In this document: in pieces, positions 26,907 through 36,083 of the stretch
Layout: each line of letters begins with the position of its first letter
Numbering within the stretch: position 1 is the stretch's first letter
Assembly (NCBI GenBank): GCA_016711805.1
Contig: JADJSH010000041.1
Location: 7,271 to 71,270 of the forward strand
Length of the DNA stretch: 64,000 nt
Source: Bacteroidota bacterium
Lineage (GTDB): Bacteria > Bacteroidota > Bacteroidia > B-17B0 > Aurantibacillaceae
Direction: 5' to 3'
Notes under the pieces: generated by a model
Seen by the model: only the letters and a program-made list of their open reading frames with translations
Databases searched by the model: none
Told to the model about the DNA's origin: nothing
Program-made: the position numbers and the translations under genes

Positions 26907-27042
26907 ATTGGCAGGTCTTCTGACTCGTCTTTGTTTTTTAAAGCCTTCCCGTCTATTTAACGACAGTGGCATATTTTAAAAACAGTATTTAAGACTTACA
27001 GCAGCGGGCACTGTTCATGAATTACACATGATTCCCTTTTAA
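26907..27042 (-). promoter_or_regulatory. Cobalamin (adenosylcobalamin) riboswitch
   Basis: On the minus strand the B12 box reads GAGTCAGAAGACCTGCC (26910-26926 complement). Upstream are the other conserved pieces: AAAAGGGAATCATGTG, GTGCCCGCTGCTGTAA, TATGCCACTG and GACGGGAAGGC. Order and spacing match the class. It lies about 100 nt before the TonB receptor, so high cobalamin should repress the uptake operon. Confidence 0.93.
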
Positions 27043-27104
27043 TTTTTGATACTCATTATAATATCTAAAAACCAAATTGCAATACAAATGTAGTAATAAA
27101 AAAT

Positions 27105-27137
27105 AAAACCTCACATTTATTTAAAATGTAAGGTTTT
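27105..27137 (-). terminator. Terminator of the universal stress protein gene
   Basis: AAAACCTCACATTT and AAATGTAAGGTTTT pair with one mismatch around a 5-nt loop, 26 nt past the stop at 27164 on the minus strand. Confidence 0.65.
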
Positions 27138-27163
27138 AATAAGTTTAAGAATTAATATTAATA

Positions 27164-28060
27164 CTAAGTTCCAGATAACATTGTCCAGCTTACATTCTCA
27201 GGATGCTCTTCTGGTTTTACGCTTAATACAGGAACCTTTGAATGGTGAATAACTTGTAAAGCGTAAGGCCCTAAAAAGAATCCGCTTAACTCAGCGTCTT
27301 GATCAGTCATAATTGAAATTAAATCACCTCCAACTTTTTCGCAATAATTTACAGTAGCAACTGCTCTGTTTTTTACATTCTCAATTAATTCGGTTGAACA
27401 AGCAACTCCTTTATCTTTTGCAGCAGTAGCAACTTGTTGTAGCATTACTTGCATTGCATGTTTTTTGCTCTCTTCATCATCTGCCAATAATCCTACAGCA
27501 TAAACATGTGCTACAAATTGTTTAGCTAATTCTAATGTTAAAACAACTTTATGTCTTGAGTGCTCAGAAGTATCAATAGGCAAAATAATTTTATGGTAGC
27601 CTAACGTATCTACTGGCTGACTCATAGTTAACACAGGGCAAGGGCTCTTAGTTAATACTTTTAACGCATTACTTCCAATCGTTAAATCTTCCCATGAGCT
27701 GTAACCGTGCGTACCCATTACAATTAAATCAGCGTTGATTTCTTTGGCAAAACTTATTATTTCACTTGTTGGATTTCCTGAATTTACAACCGTCGTAACT
27801 TTTACTCCATATTCTTTTTTAATATCTGAAGCTAATTCTTCTAGTTTCTTTTGAACAGCATCCGATGCTTTCTCTACATTGTCTAATGTGATACTTGGCG
27901 TAAAAACATTAAATTTTTCCCAATGTTTGGTGATGACATGTAATAAATAAACTTCTCCTTTTGTGTATTGAGCTAAAAAAGCACCATGCTTAATTGCCAA
28001 AAAAGATGTTTCAGAAAAATCAGTAGTGATAATGATTTTGTTTGTGTTTAAATGTATCAT
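27164..28060 (-). CDS. Tandem-domain universal stress protein
   Basis: 298 residues: two UspA domains. Domain 1 begins KIIITTDFSETSFLAIKHGAFLA and ends IVMGTHGYSSWEDLTIGSNALKVLTKSPCPVLTM, with the GxxG-x9-G(S) nucleotide-binding pattern. Domain 2 begins KIILPIDTSEHSRHKVVLTLELA and ends with a weaker loop (GFFLGPYALQVIHHSKVPVLSV), so ATP binding is likely only in domain 1. Cytoplasmic stress protein; direct target unknown. A TATATTTA box near 28090-28097 on the minus strand could be its -7 element. Confidence 0.88.
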   Translation of the reverse strand: MIHLNTNKIIITTDFSETSFLAIKHGAFLAQYTKGEVYLLHVITKHWEKFNVFTPSITLDNVEKASDAVQKKLEELASDIKKEYGVKVTTVVNSGNPTSEIISFAKEINADLIVMGTHGYSSWEDLTIGSNALKVLTKSPCPVLTMSQPVDTLGYHKIILPIDTSEHSRHKVVLTLELAKQFVAHVYAVGLLADDEESKKHAMQVMLQQVATAAKDKGVACSTELIENVKNRAVATVNYCEKVGGDLISIMTDQDAELSGFFLGPYALQVIHHSKVPVLSVKPEEHPENVSWTMLSGT

Positions 28061-28183
28061 ATTGTTTTGTGTTTGTTATGTTGTTATTGTAAATATAATC
28101 TTTTTTTTGAATTTTAAATATTCCAGTTTTGATAAATAAAACGGGTGATGAAAATCCTGTTAATTTATGACATAAATTAGTTT

Positions 28184-29437
28184 TTAATGGCTTATATTTT
28201 CTAAATCTTCTGGCTTATGTTTATGTTTAAAGAATATGGCAAATAAGACGGCTACCATTAATGCATATATTGCAAAGGTTAGCCAGATGTTATGCCAATC
28301 TTTTCCAGCACTTGAAGTGAAAAAATGATCGATGATGTATCCACTGGATACACTTCCAAATACAGCGCCAAAGCCATTGGTCATCATCATAAAAAGTCCT
28401 TGCGCTGACGAACGAATAGTTGAATCTGTTGAAGTTTCTACAAATAATGAACCTGAAATATTGAAAAAATCAAATGCCATACCGTAAACAATACAAGACA
28501 TGATAATCATCCATAAACCATCAGTTGGGTTGCCATAAGCAAACAATCCAAAACGTAAAACCCAAGCAATCATGCTAAAAAGCATCACTTGTTTGATACC
28601 AAATTTTTTCAAGAAAAAAGGAATCGCTAAAATGAAAAGTGTTTCTGAAATTTGAGAGATTGACATAATAATAGTAGAGTATTTTACAACAAACGAATCT
28701 GCATATTCAGCTTGATGTTTAAAGTCATCTAAAAAAACATCACCATACGCATTTGTTAATTGTAAAGCCGCACCCAAAAACATACTAAATACAAAAAACA
28801 ATGCTAATTTGTAGTCTGCAAATAATTTAAAAGAGCTTAACCCAATTAAATCAACAAATGATTTATTGTTTTCGGTATTATGTTTTGGTTCGCATTTGGG
28901 TAATGAAAAGGAGTAAATCCCTAAACCAATGGCAGCTATCGCGGCAATGTAAAATTGATTTTCTGACGCTTTGTTACCAGTTAAATTGGTAATCCACATG
29001 GCAACAATAAAACCAATGGTTCCCCAAACACGAATAGGGGGGAAATCTTTTACTACATCAAGTTTGTTATTTTTCAGCGCATTGTAGGCTACAGAATTTG
29101 ATAAAGCAATAGTTGGCATATAAAAAATCATAGCGACTAATATTACCCAAAAAAAACTGGATGGATCGTTGATTTGAGGAACATATAATAGTGTTAAACC
29201 GCCAAGTATATGAAGAATACCATATAATTTTTCAGCATTCATCCATCTGTCTGCAATGATGCCACAAAGTGTGGGCATGAAAATAGAGGCAATACCCATG
29301 GTTGAAAAAATTGCGCCAAATTGCGTTCCATCCCATTGCTTTGTTCCAAACCAATAATTTGCAACTGTAATTAGCCAAGCTCCCCAAACAAAAAACTGTA
29401 AAAAACTCATTACAGTTAAACGTAATTTCAAATTCAT
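28184..29437 (-). CDS. Nucleoside:H+ symporter family MFS transporter (NupG-like)
   Basis: 417 residues with about 12 membrane helices. RLTVMSFLQFFVWGAWLITVANYW, MPTLCGIIADRWMNAEKLYG and VYGMAFDFFNISGSLFVE are characteristic of the NupG/XapB nucleoside permease family. It likely imports nucleosides across the inner membrane. The gene stands alone between the stress protein and an unrelated secreted protein; no regulatory site was recognised. Intact. Confidence 0.88.
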   Translation of the reverse strand: MNLKLRLTVMSFLQFFVWGAWLITVANYWFGTKQWDGTQFGAIFSTMGIASIFMPTLCGIIADRWMNAEKLYGILHILGGLTLLYVPQINDPSSFFWVILVAMIFYMPTIALSNSVAYNALKNNKLDVVKDFPPIRVWGTIGFIVAMWITNLTGNKASENQFYIAAIAAIGLGIYSFSLPKCEPKHNTENNKSFVDLIGLSSFKLFADYKLALFFVFSMFLGAALQLTNAYGDVFLDDFKHQAEYADSFVVKYSTIIMSISQISETLFILAIPFFLKKFGIKQVMLFSMIAWVLRFGLFAYGNPTDGLWMIIMSCIVYGMAFDFFNISGSLFVETSTDSTIRSSAQGLFMMMTNGFGAVFGSVSSGYIIDHFFTSSAGKDWHNIWLTFAIYALMVAVLFAIFFKHKHKPEDLENISH

Positions 29438-29519
29438 GATGTGTTTATTTAATCAGCAAGATATAAAAAAGGATTCATTAATGATAATAACCTGTCACTA
29501 TTTTTTGTGATTTCATTAT

Positions 29520-30395
29520 ATGTTTAAAAATCCAGAAATCATGAACACTAAATTTTTTATTTACGGGGCAACACTAGCTTTATTAAATTTTAATATATGT
29601 GTCGCTAAAACAAAAATCACTTTACAAAAAGCATTCGATAAAAAGTATATTACAGCCAAAGCTATTTGTAAAGGTGGTTTAGAGTTAGATTATTCGGTTT
29701 GTAATTTATTGAAAGATTCTTTATTAATTACTATTCCTGCTGGTTGGCGTTTTAACTCTAATGCAGGGAAAAATGATTATCAAGATATTTTATTGGTACA
29801 CGAAGAAATTTTAGTTTTAAAGCCAAAGCAAATGAAAGTGTTTGATATAAAAGGTTATTGTTGTGAGGCTACTAAGGCTGGGCCGCGACAAGGCGCTCCT
29901 TACACATTAGGAAAAATGGCAGATAGCAGTTTGGTTTTATTAGCACGTTATTTAAATACCCATAAAATAGATTCAAATACAGAACAATATAGTGTTTGGG
30001 CTATTAGTGATGGAAAAGAAACTGCCAATATAACGGCAAATAATGATTCGCTTGCCTCTTTACTCAGAACTTTTGTAGCTAAGGTGAAAGGAGAGCCTTT
30101 ACCATGGTACACGCTTTTGAAGCGAGCAAAAGTGACTAATAGTGGCGAAGTTCATGACCATCCTGTTAAATTTAAAGCTGATATTACTTATGTTATTCCC
30201 GAAACATGCTATTCGTATTGTTATATTGTTGATGTTAAAGGCAACAAGGTTTCTGAGATATTTGGAAGGTGGTTACAACCCGATAAAACGGACTATGCGG
30301 CAAATTTTAATGTAGCTGGTTTAGCTAAGGGAGAATATAAATTGATTTTAGAAGGAAAAAATGTTCCTTTATTTGAAAAAACATTTAAGATTTGA
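29520..30395 (+). CDS. Secreted protein of unknown function
   Basis: 291 residues. The better start is the second ATG (29541), which gives a clear signal peptide (MNTKFFIYGATLALLNFNICVA). The mature part has two thirds without recognised domain (RFNSNAGKNDYQDILLVHEE, YCCEATKAGPRQGAPYTLG with a CC pair) and a C-terminal beta domain resembling a small Ig-like fold (CYSYCYIVDVKGNKVSEIFG, FNVAGLAKGEYKLILEGKN). No T9SS tail or lipobox. Probably periplasmic or secreted. I do not recognise the family. Confidence 0.7.
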   Translation: MFKNPEIMNTKFFIYGATLALLNFNICVAKTKITLQKAFDKKYITAKAICKGGLELDYSVCNLLKDSLLITIPAGWRFNSNAGKNDYQDILLVHEEILVLKPKQMKVFDIKGYCCEATKAGPRQGAPYTLGKMADSSLVLLARYLNTHKIDSNTEQYSVWAISDGKETANITANNDSLASLLRTFVAKVKGEPLPWYTLLKRAKVTNSGEVHDHPVKFKADITYVIPETCYSYCYIVDVKGNKVSEIFGRWLQPDKTDYAANFNVAGLAKGEYKLILEGKNVPLFEKTFKI

Positions 30396-30485
30396 TGTAT
30401 AAACATTTGATTTTTAATTATTTACATTAGGCTTAAGAATTATGAGTTTTTTAAAGTAAACCTTAGCATAATTCAATTATTTTTT

Positions 30486-30493
30486 TACTTTTG
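30486..30493 (+). promoter_or_regulatory. -7 promoter box of the DUF2795 gene
   Basis: TACTTTTG fits TAnnTTTG, 23 nt upstream of the ATG at 30516, after an AT-rich stretch. Confidence 0.5.
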
Positions 30494-30515
30494 CAGGAAA
30501 TTAAAGTATTAAACT

Positions 30516-30737
30516 ATGTATTGGACATTAGAATTAGCATCGTGGTTAGAAGATGCGCCTTGGCCGGCAACTAAGGATGAGTTAATTGATTTTGCTATCA
30601 GATCTGGTGCGCCAATGGAAGTAATTGAAAATTTACAAGAAATGGAAGACGAAGGCGAAGCCTACGAAACCATCGAAGAAATTTGGCCCGATTACCCAAC
30701 TAAAGATGATTTCTTTTTTAACGAAGATGAATATTAA
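30516..30737 (+). CDS. DUF2795 protein
   Basis: 73 residues, a very acidic small protein (MYWTLELASWLEDAPWPATKDELIDFAIRSGAP) that is highly conserved in Bacteroidota under DUF2795. Cytoplasmic, no known biochemical role. It has its own promoter box and an immediate strong terminator, so it is a single-gene unit. Confidence 0.9.
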   Translation: MYWTLELASWLEDAPWPATKDELIDFAIRSGAPMEVIENLQEMEDEGEAYETIEEIWPDYPTKDDFFFNEDEY

Positions 30738-30772
30738 ACAAAAAAGGTTCGCATTTGCGAACCTTTTTTGTT
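30737..30772. terminator. Bidirectional terminator
   Basis: AACAAAAAAGGTTCGCA and TGCGAACCTTTTTTGTT form a perfect 17-bp stem with a TT loop. It serves the DUF2795 gene (+) and the converging gene ending at 30787 (-). Confidence 0.9.
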
Positions 30773-30786
30773 AGAATAATGATGTA

Positions 30787-31233
30787 TTAATCGTTAGCGT
30801 CAATTACATTCTCGGTGTTAGAACCAGCAGCTCTATCAGCACCTTTTGCAGCTTTCATTTCTTTGTTTTTTGCTTTAACTTTTTCTAATTGTTCTGGAGT
30901 TAACAAAGCCTTCACGCTTTGGCGATATTCTTTCTTAACGGCTTCCAATTCGTTTTTAGCTGTTTCTTTGTTTTCTGGCTGTCCTTTGTATTTAGCTCTA
31001 ATAGCATCAGCTTTAGTAATTCTTGTTGTAGCTAAATCTTTCACTTTTGTTTTTTGCTCGTCGGTTAATCCAGCAACAGCATTTAAATTATCTACATTTT
31101 TTTGCGCACGTTGTTCTGGCGTTAAATTTTCTTTTACTGCTTTTTCAGTTTTAGGTTTTCTGGCAGTTTCTTGTGCGTTAACTGCAGTTGATAGTGTAAA
31201 CAAACAAGCTGCAAATAGAATTACTTTTTTCAT
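30787..31233 (-). CDS. Secreted LTPEQ-repeat protein (DUF4890/LTXXQ-like)
   Basis: 148 residues. Signal peptide MKKVILFAACLFTLSTAVNA-Q. The mature part is Lys/Ala/Glu-rich and helical, with three LTxEQ motifs (LTPEQRAQKN, LTDEQKTKVK, LTPEQLEKVK) like periplasmic CpxP/Spy-type helical proteins. Those bind unfolded protein or sense envelope stress; such a role here is inference. Stand-alone gene. Confidence 0.75.
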   Translation of the reverse strand: MKKVILFAACLFTLSTAVNAQETARKPKTEKAVKENLTPEQRAQKNVDNLNAVAGLTDEQKTKVKDLATTRITKADAIRAKYKGQPENKETAKNELEAVKKEYRQSVKALLTPEQLEKVKAKNKEMKAAKGADRAAGSNTENVIDAND

Positions 31234-31318
31234 ATGATATTTTTTATTGTTGGTTGATATATAGACTTCTAAAATAGTACCCCGTTTAATGAAGAGATGT
31301 TAAAATATTACAAAATTA

Positions 31319-32334
31319 TTAATATTGCACTTTTGGTATCATTCCTCTTATTCCCATATCAACTGGCCATTCATTTAAATTTTCTGGTTGATAGTATCCA
31401 TCTGCATTAGGATCTACAAATTCAAAACTTTTGTTAGTTGACAAAGAAACAGTTACAATAATGTCTTGAGTTTCAGCACCAGTAATAGTTAAAACTTGAT
31501 TACTTGCTCCAGTGGCATTTGCAAATTGCGCTGTTACTAAACAACTACCTGCTGGTATTGGAGAACTTGGGTTTGGATTAACCACTGTGGTAGTTCCTGT
31601 TGATTGTCCATCAGTCATCCAATACCCATTATTGGTAGGATAACCAGGAATGTAGGTTTCAAAGCCCCAGTAGCCTTGTAGGTGGTTTGCATTTGGTCCA
31701 CCCACGTTAGCCGATGGCACATAATCCTTATCTTTAATTCTGTATTTAGGCACATAGGTTTTATAACCTAAAAAAGAGGCAATTGTTCCTGTTCCAATGT
31801 GATTACCTGGTAATAAATTTGCTTTGTATGGAATATCATAATTTTGATAAGACAATGAAAGACGAAGCCATTTATATGTGCCAGCCGTTACTTGACTCAA
31901 AGGGATTGAATAAAAAATAACGTTTTCTCTCACAACTACCGATTTACTAAATTGAATGGCTGTTGTTCCACCTGCAGCTGTTTCGGGAGCGTGATATAAA
32001 ACGGCACCACTTCCAACAGTTGTAAAATCGCCTTGTGCTAATTCTAGATAATGAGCAGCCATTTGATTAAACTTAGGAGAGTAAGCACTATTTCCAGCAG
32101 CAACGGTAGATGGATTACCTAAGTTGTCTAAACGTACTTGCGTTGAATCAAATTTGAATTTAAAAATTAAACGTGGCCCTGTTCCAGTAGCAGTCCAAAC
32201 AGTATCAGGATAGCCATCATCGGTTGGTGGTGTTCCTGTAGTTGTAGGGGTTTCATCTGGCGTTGGTTCTTCTTCTTTCTTTTTACAAGAAAAGATAATC
32301 CCACTTATTAAAAGTATGGCAACTATTTTTTCAT
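31319..32334 (-). pseudogene. Lipoprotein of unknown function, start lost by a one-base indel
   Basis: The long open frame runs well upstream of its first in-frame ATG (32062). Reading back gives IVAILLISGIIFSCKKKEEEPTP, a lipoprotein signal whose ATG at 32334 is out of frame only because the A-run after it has six rather than seven A. Repaired, it is about 338 residues. The body contains YHAPETAAGGTTAIQFSKSV, a GYWGFETYIPGYPTNNGYW region and a beta C-terminus; similar proteins are annotated only as hypothetical in Bacteroidota. Probably outer-membrane or periplasmic lipoprotein. The defect is most likely a sequencing error. Confidence 0.75.
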
Positions 32335-32398
32335 TTTATTAATTTTGTTTAACGAAGATAGTAATTTTTGCAATAAAATTGAATGGTTGTTAAACAAA

Positions 32399-32424
32399 AT
32401 AAGCCCTTGTTTACAAGGGCTTAT
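32399..32424 (-). terminator. Terminator of ftsH
   Basis: ATAAGCCCTTGT and ACAAGGGCTTAT form a perfect 12-bp stem with a TT loop, 24 nt past the ftsH stop on the minus strand, followed by TTTTGTTTAAC. Confidence 0.75.
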
Positions 32425-32447
32425 CAGATTATATTTTAAAAAGTTAA

Positions 32448-34577
32448 TTAAACAGTTGGCTCGTCGCTTTTAGGTAACATACCAGAAGCTAACTCATTTG
32501 CTTTTTCTTCCGCAACGTCTTTAGCAAAAGGACGTTTTCCGAAAATGGCCTCTAAATCTTCTTTAAAAATAACTTCTTTCTCTAATAATTTTTCCGCTAG
32601 TTGAGTCAGTTTATCTTTATTTGCTAATAAGATGGCTTTTGTACGAGCATAAGCAATGTCTATCATTTTCTTAACCTCTTCATCAATTACTTTAGCGGTG
32701 TTTTCGCTATATGGTTTGTTGAAGCTATATTCACTTTGTCCTGAACTATCATAGTAACTTACGTTACCAATTTTATCATTCAAACCATAGTAAACAATAC
32801 TTGCATAAGCTTGACGTGTAATTTTTTCTAAGTCGCTTAAAGCGCCTGTAGAAATTTTACCAAAAATCACTTCTTCCGCAGCCCTTCCACCTAAGGTTGC
32901 GCACATTTCATCGACTATTTGTTCGGTAGTTGTAATTTGTCTTTCTTCAGGCAAATACCAAGCAGCTCCCAATGAACGACCACGAGGTACAATGGTTACT
33001 TTCACTAATGGAGAAGCATGTTCACACATCCAGCTTACAGTGGCATGTCCAGCTTCGTGAAATGCAATCACACGTTTCTCAGCAGGAGTAATGATCTTAT
33101 TTTTCTTTTCTAAACCTGCAATAATTCTATCAACTGCATCTAAGAAATCTTGTTTGGTAACTTGTTTCTTATTAGCACGAGCAGCAATTAAAGCAGCTTC
33201 GTTACAAATATTTGCTATATCTGCACCACTAAAACCAGGTGTTTGTTTCGCTAAGAAGTCAATATCAACGCTTCCGTCAATTTTTATTTTCTTTAAATGT
33301 ACTTTAAATATTTCTTGACGTTCAACAACATCTGGCATATCCACATAAATCTGTCGGTCAAAACGACCAGCACGCATTAATGCTCTATCTAAAATATCAG
33401 CACGGTTAGTAGCAGCTAAAATAATAACACCGCTATTTGTTCCAAATCCATCCATCTCCGTTAATAACTGATTTAGCGTGTTTTCACGTTCATCATTTCC
33501 ACCTGCTGCTGCGTTTTTACCGCGTGCTCTACCAATAGCGTCAATCTCATCAATAAAGATAATGCAAGGTGCTTTTTCTTTGGCTTGTTTAAATAAATCA
33601 CGTACACGCGATGCACCAACGCCTACAAACATTTCAACAAAATCAGAACCTGACAATGAGAAGAATGGCACTTTAGCTTCGCCAGCAACAGCTTTCGCTA
33701 ATAATGTTTTACCAGTTCCTGGAGGGCCAACTAATAAAGCTCCTTTCGGGATTTTTGCTCCCAAGTCGGTATATTTTTTTGGATTTTTCAAGAAATCAAC
33801 GATTTCCATAATTTCTACTTTCGCACCATCTAATCCAGCAACATCGTTAAAAGTAACGTTTACATTAGAGTCTTTATCAAATAATACTGCTTTTGATTTT
33901 CCGATGTTAAATATTTGGCCTGCGCCGCCGCTTCCGCCGCCGCCCATTCTGCGCATCATAACAATCCATAAAACAACCATGATGGCAATTGGGAGCATCC
34001 AACCCATGTGGTCGGTCCAATTCGTTCTTTCTTCGCTTGAAGGCGAAATACGTTTGTTAAGAGGAATGTTAGCAGTTGCTTGAATTAAACGTACTTGTTC
34101 CAAGAAATCTTTCACATCTGGAATTGACACTTTAAAGTGTGGCCCACGTGCTGCTTTAGGATCTGGAAACAAAGGAACTAATTTACCTGTTTTATCAGGC
34201 GCATTATAGCGAGTTAATTTTAGACTATCTTGAATAATTGTAATCTCAGCAAATTTTTCATTAATGATTGTGATTTCTTTCACATCACCTTTAGCTAACA
34301 TGTTTTGCTCAAATTGAGTTTGGTCAACTTCAAAAATTCTTCCTTCAAAATCTTGTCCAAAAAAAACAAATCCTAAAAGACCAACAATTACTAAACCGTA
34401 AATCCAGTAAAAGCTATTTCCACCATTTCCTCCGCTACCAGAGCCTCCAAATGGGTTATTTGGTTTTTTTCCGAAACGATCTTTCATCTTTTCGAATTGT
34501 TTTTTTCGCTCTTCTTCAGGACCGTTTAAAGGAGTGGGATTATCGTTTTTTGGTATATTTTCTTGTTCGTCGCTCAT
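32448..34577 (-). CDS. ftsH: ATP-dependent zinc metalloprotease FtsH
   Basis: 709 residues. Membrane-bound AAA+ protease that extracts and degrades membrane and regulatory proteins. Two membrane helices (about 55-73 and 190-208) bracket a periplasmic domain (FtsH_ext). Walker A GPPGTGKT 284-291, Walker B FIDEIDAIG, arginine-finger region, then the zinc site HEAGH 507-511. The N-terminus has a charged and Gly-rich extension of about 50 residues, usual in Bacteroidota. It lies 35 nt downstream of rsfS on the same strand, a conserved pairing. Intact. Confidence 0.97.
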   Translation of the reverse strand: MSDEQENIPKNDNPTPLNGPEEERKKQFEKMKDRFGKKPNNPFGGSGSGGNGGNSFYWIYGLVIVGLLGFVFFGQDFEGRIFEVDQTQFEQNMLAKGDVKEITIINEKFAEITIIQDSLKLTRYNAPDKTGKLVPLFPDPKAARGPHFKVSIPDVKDFLEQVRLIQATANIPLNKRISPSSEERTNWTDHMGWMLPIAIMVVLWIVMMRRMGGGGSGGAGQIFNIGKSKAVLFDKDSNVNVTFNDVAGLDGAKVEIMEIVDFLKNPKKYTDLGAKIPKGALLVGPPGTGKTLLAKAVAGEAKVPFFSLSGSDFVEMFVGVGASRVRDLFKQAKEKAPCIIFIDEIDAIGRARGKNAAAGGNDERENTLNQLLTEMDGFGTNSGVIILAATNRADILDRALMRAGRFDRQIYVDMPDVVERQEIFKVHLKKIKIDGSVDIDFLAKQTPGFSGADIANICNEAALIAARANKKQVTKQDFLDAVDRIIAGLEKKNKIITPAEKRVIAFHEAGHATVSWMCEHASPLVKVTIVPRGRSLGAAWYLPEERQITTTEQIVDEMCATLGGRAAEEVIFGKISTGALSDLEKITRQAYASIVYYGLNDKIGNVSYYDSSGQSEYSFNKPYSENTAKVIDEEVKKMIDIAYARTKAILLANKDKLTQLAEKLLEKEVIFKEDLEAIFGKRPFAKDVAEEKANELASGMLPKSDEPTV

Positions 34578-34612
34578 AATAAAATTATATAACGTATTGT
34601 TTTATGTTTTGT

Positions 34613-35170
34613 TTAATCGGCAATGTTAGTTATTTCTCCATCTGCCCAAAGGCCTTCGATATTGTAAAATTCACGAGTTTCTCGCAAAAATATGTGAGCT
34701 ACAATGTTTACATAATCTACTAAAATCCATTCTGAATTTTGACGCCCTTCGGTATGGTATGGTTTTTCTCCTGTTTTTTTAACGACAGATTCTTCTGCAG
34801 AATCCGCAATAGCAGAAACGTGTGTATTACTATCAGCATCGCAAATCACAAAGTAATCGGCCACACGATGTTCTAAACCAATAAGGTTTATAACCGTAAT
34901 ATTTTTAGCTTTTTTATCTTGCATTCCTTGAACGATGGCATCTAACAAACTTGTAGTTTGCTCTTTAGTTGCAGATTTTTTAGGGCGTTTAGCGCCACTA
35001 ACAACTTTCTTTTTATTTTCGGTATTAGCAATTCTGTTTGCTTCTTTTTGTAGCTCTTCTTTTTCAGTTAAAGGTTTTTTAACCACCTTTTTTGCAGCTG
35101 CTTTTTTCGCTGCGGCTTTCTTAGGAGCTGCTTTTTTTGTTGCTGTTTTCTTTACTGGTATTTTTGCCAT
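34613..35170 (-). CDS. rsfS: Ribosomal silencing factor RsfS
   Basis: 185 residues. The RsfS domain (about 75-180) has LLDAIVQGMQDKKAKNITVINL, DYFVICDADSNTHVSAIADS, EGRQNSEWILVDYVNIVAHIF and YNIEGLWAD. It binds L14 on the 50S subunit and blocks subunit joining during starvation. The first ~50 residues are an Ala/Lys-rich (KKAAAKK) extension absent from short homologues and probably disordered or RNA-binding. Divergent from birA and co-directional with ftsH. Confidence 0.93.
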   Translation of the reverse strand: MAKIPVKKTATKKAAPKKAAAKKAAAKKVVKKPLTEKEELQKEANRIANTENKKKVVSGAKRPKKSATKEQTTSLLDAIVQGMQDKKAKNITVINLIGLEHRVADYFVICDADSNTHVSAIADSAEESVVKKTGEKPYHTEGRQNSEWILVDYVNIVAHIFLRETREFYNIEGLWADGEITNIAD

Positions 35171-35251
35171 ATTATTTTGTTGCTCATGCTATTCCGTTTT
35201 ATACTTTTGTTTTTGCTATAAGCAACAAATTTAACCTTTTTTTTTGCCTAA

Positions 35252-36016
35252 ATGGAAACATTGTTTATTGGAAAGAACCTGCTTTTTTTACACGAGGTAG
35301 AAAGTACCAATACTTATGCCATGAACTTGTTAAGGAATGTTAACACTATTGAGGGAACAGTGGTTTATACCGATAATCAAACTAAAGGAAAAGGGCAACG
35401 AGGAGCCCTGTGGAGCAGTAAAATAGCCCAAAACATCACAGCGTCTGTTATTTTAAAACCACAGTTTTTAAGTATTAGCAATACGTTTTACTTAAGCAAA
35501 ATTAGTGCTTTAGCGGTTTATGACGTATTGGCTGATATTTTACCTAATAGCCAATATGACATTAAAATTAAGTGGCCAAATGACATATTAGTAAATCAAC
35601 ACAAGATTTCGGGTATTTTGATTGAAAACAATTTCACGAGTACTAACATTCAACATTCGGTTATTGGCATAGGATTAAACGTTAATCAAGATGATTTTAG
35701 TGAATTTGAAAGAACGGCTACTTCGCTTAAATTGCTTTCAAATTCGGTTCATAGCAGAGACGAAATATTAGAAAAAATCTGCGTAAACTTCGAAAAATGG
35801 TATCTGAAATTAAAAGAAAGTAAATTGGAATTAATTGATACATGTTACCATGATTATTTATTTGAAATTAATAAAATCACTGTTTTTGTTGATACTTTCA
35901 ATCATAAATTTAATGGCAGAGTAAAATCGGTAACAAAAGCAGGAAAGCTACTTTTGGAGTTGGAAGATGATATATTGAAGGAATTTGACATTAAAGAAAT
36001 TAAGTTTTTATCTTAA
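35252..36016 (+). CDS. birA: Biotin--[acetyl-CoA-carboxylase] ligase
   Basis: 254 residues, the short form without an N-terminal DNA-binding domain, so ligase only and not a repressor. Motifs: FLHEVESTNTYAMNLL, the biotin-binding TKGKGQRGALWSS, and IKWPNDILVNQHKISGILIE. It attaches biotin to biotin carboxyl carrier protein in the cytoplasm. Divergent from rsfS; this gene order is common in Bacteroidota. Intact. Confidence 0.94.
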   Translation: METLFIGKNLLFLHEVESTNTYAMNLLRNVNTIEGTVVYTDNQTKGKGQRGALWSSKIAQNITASVILKPQFLSISNTFYLSKISALAVYDVLADILPNSQYDIKIKWPNDILVNQHKISGILIENNFTSTNIQHSVIGIGLNVNQDDFSEFERTATSLKLLSNSVHSRDEILEKICVNFEKWYLKLKESKLELIDTCYHDYLFEINKITVFVDTFNHKFNGRVKSVTKAGKLLLELEDDILKEFDIKEIKFLS

Positions 36017-36083
36017 ATAAAATGTTTAATAAAGATTGATAAGTCCTTTCTGTTTTTGCGGAAAGGATTTTTATTTTCGTAAA

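Noticed and set aside
33478..34083. 201-residue plus-strand ORF
   Set aside because: Antisense to the AAA domain of ftsH, which is intact and well supported.
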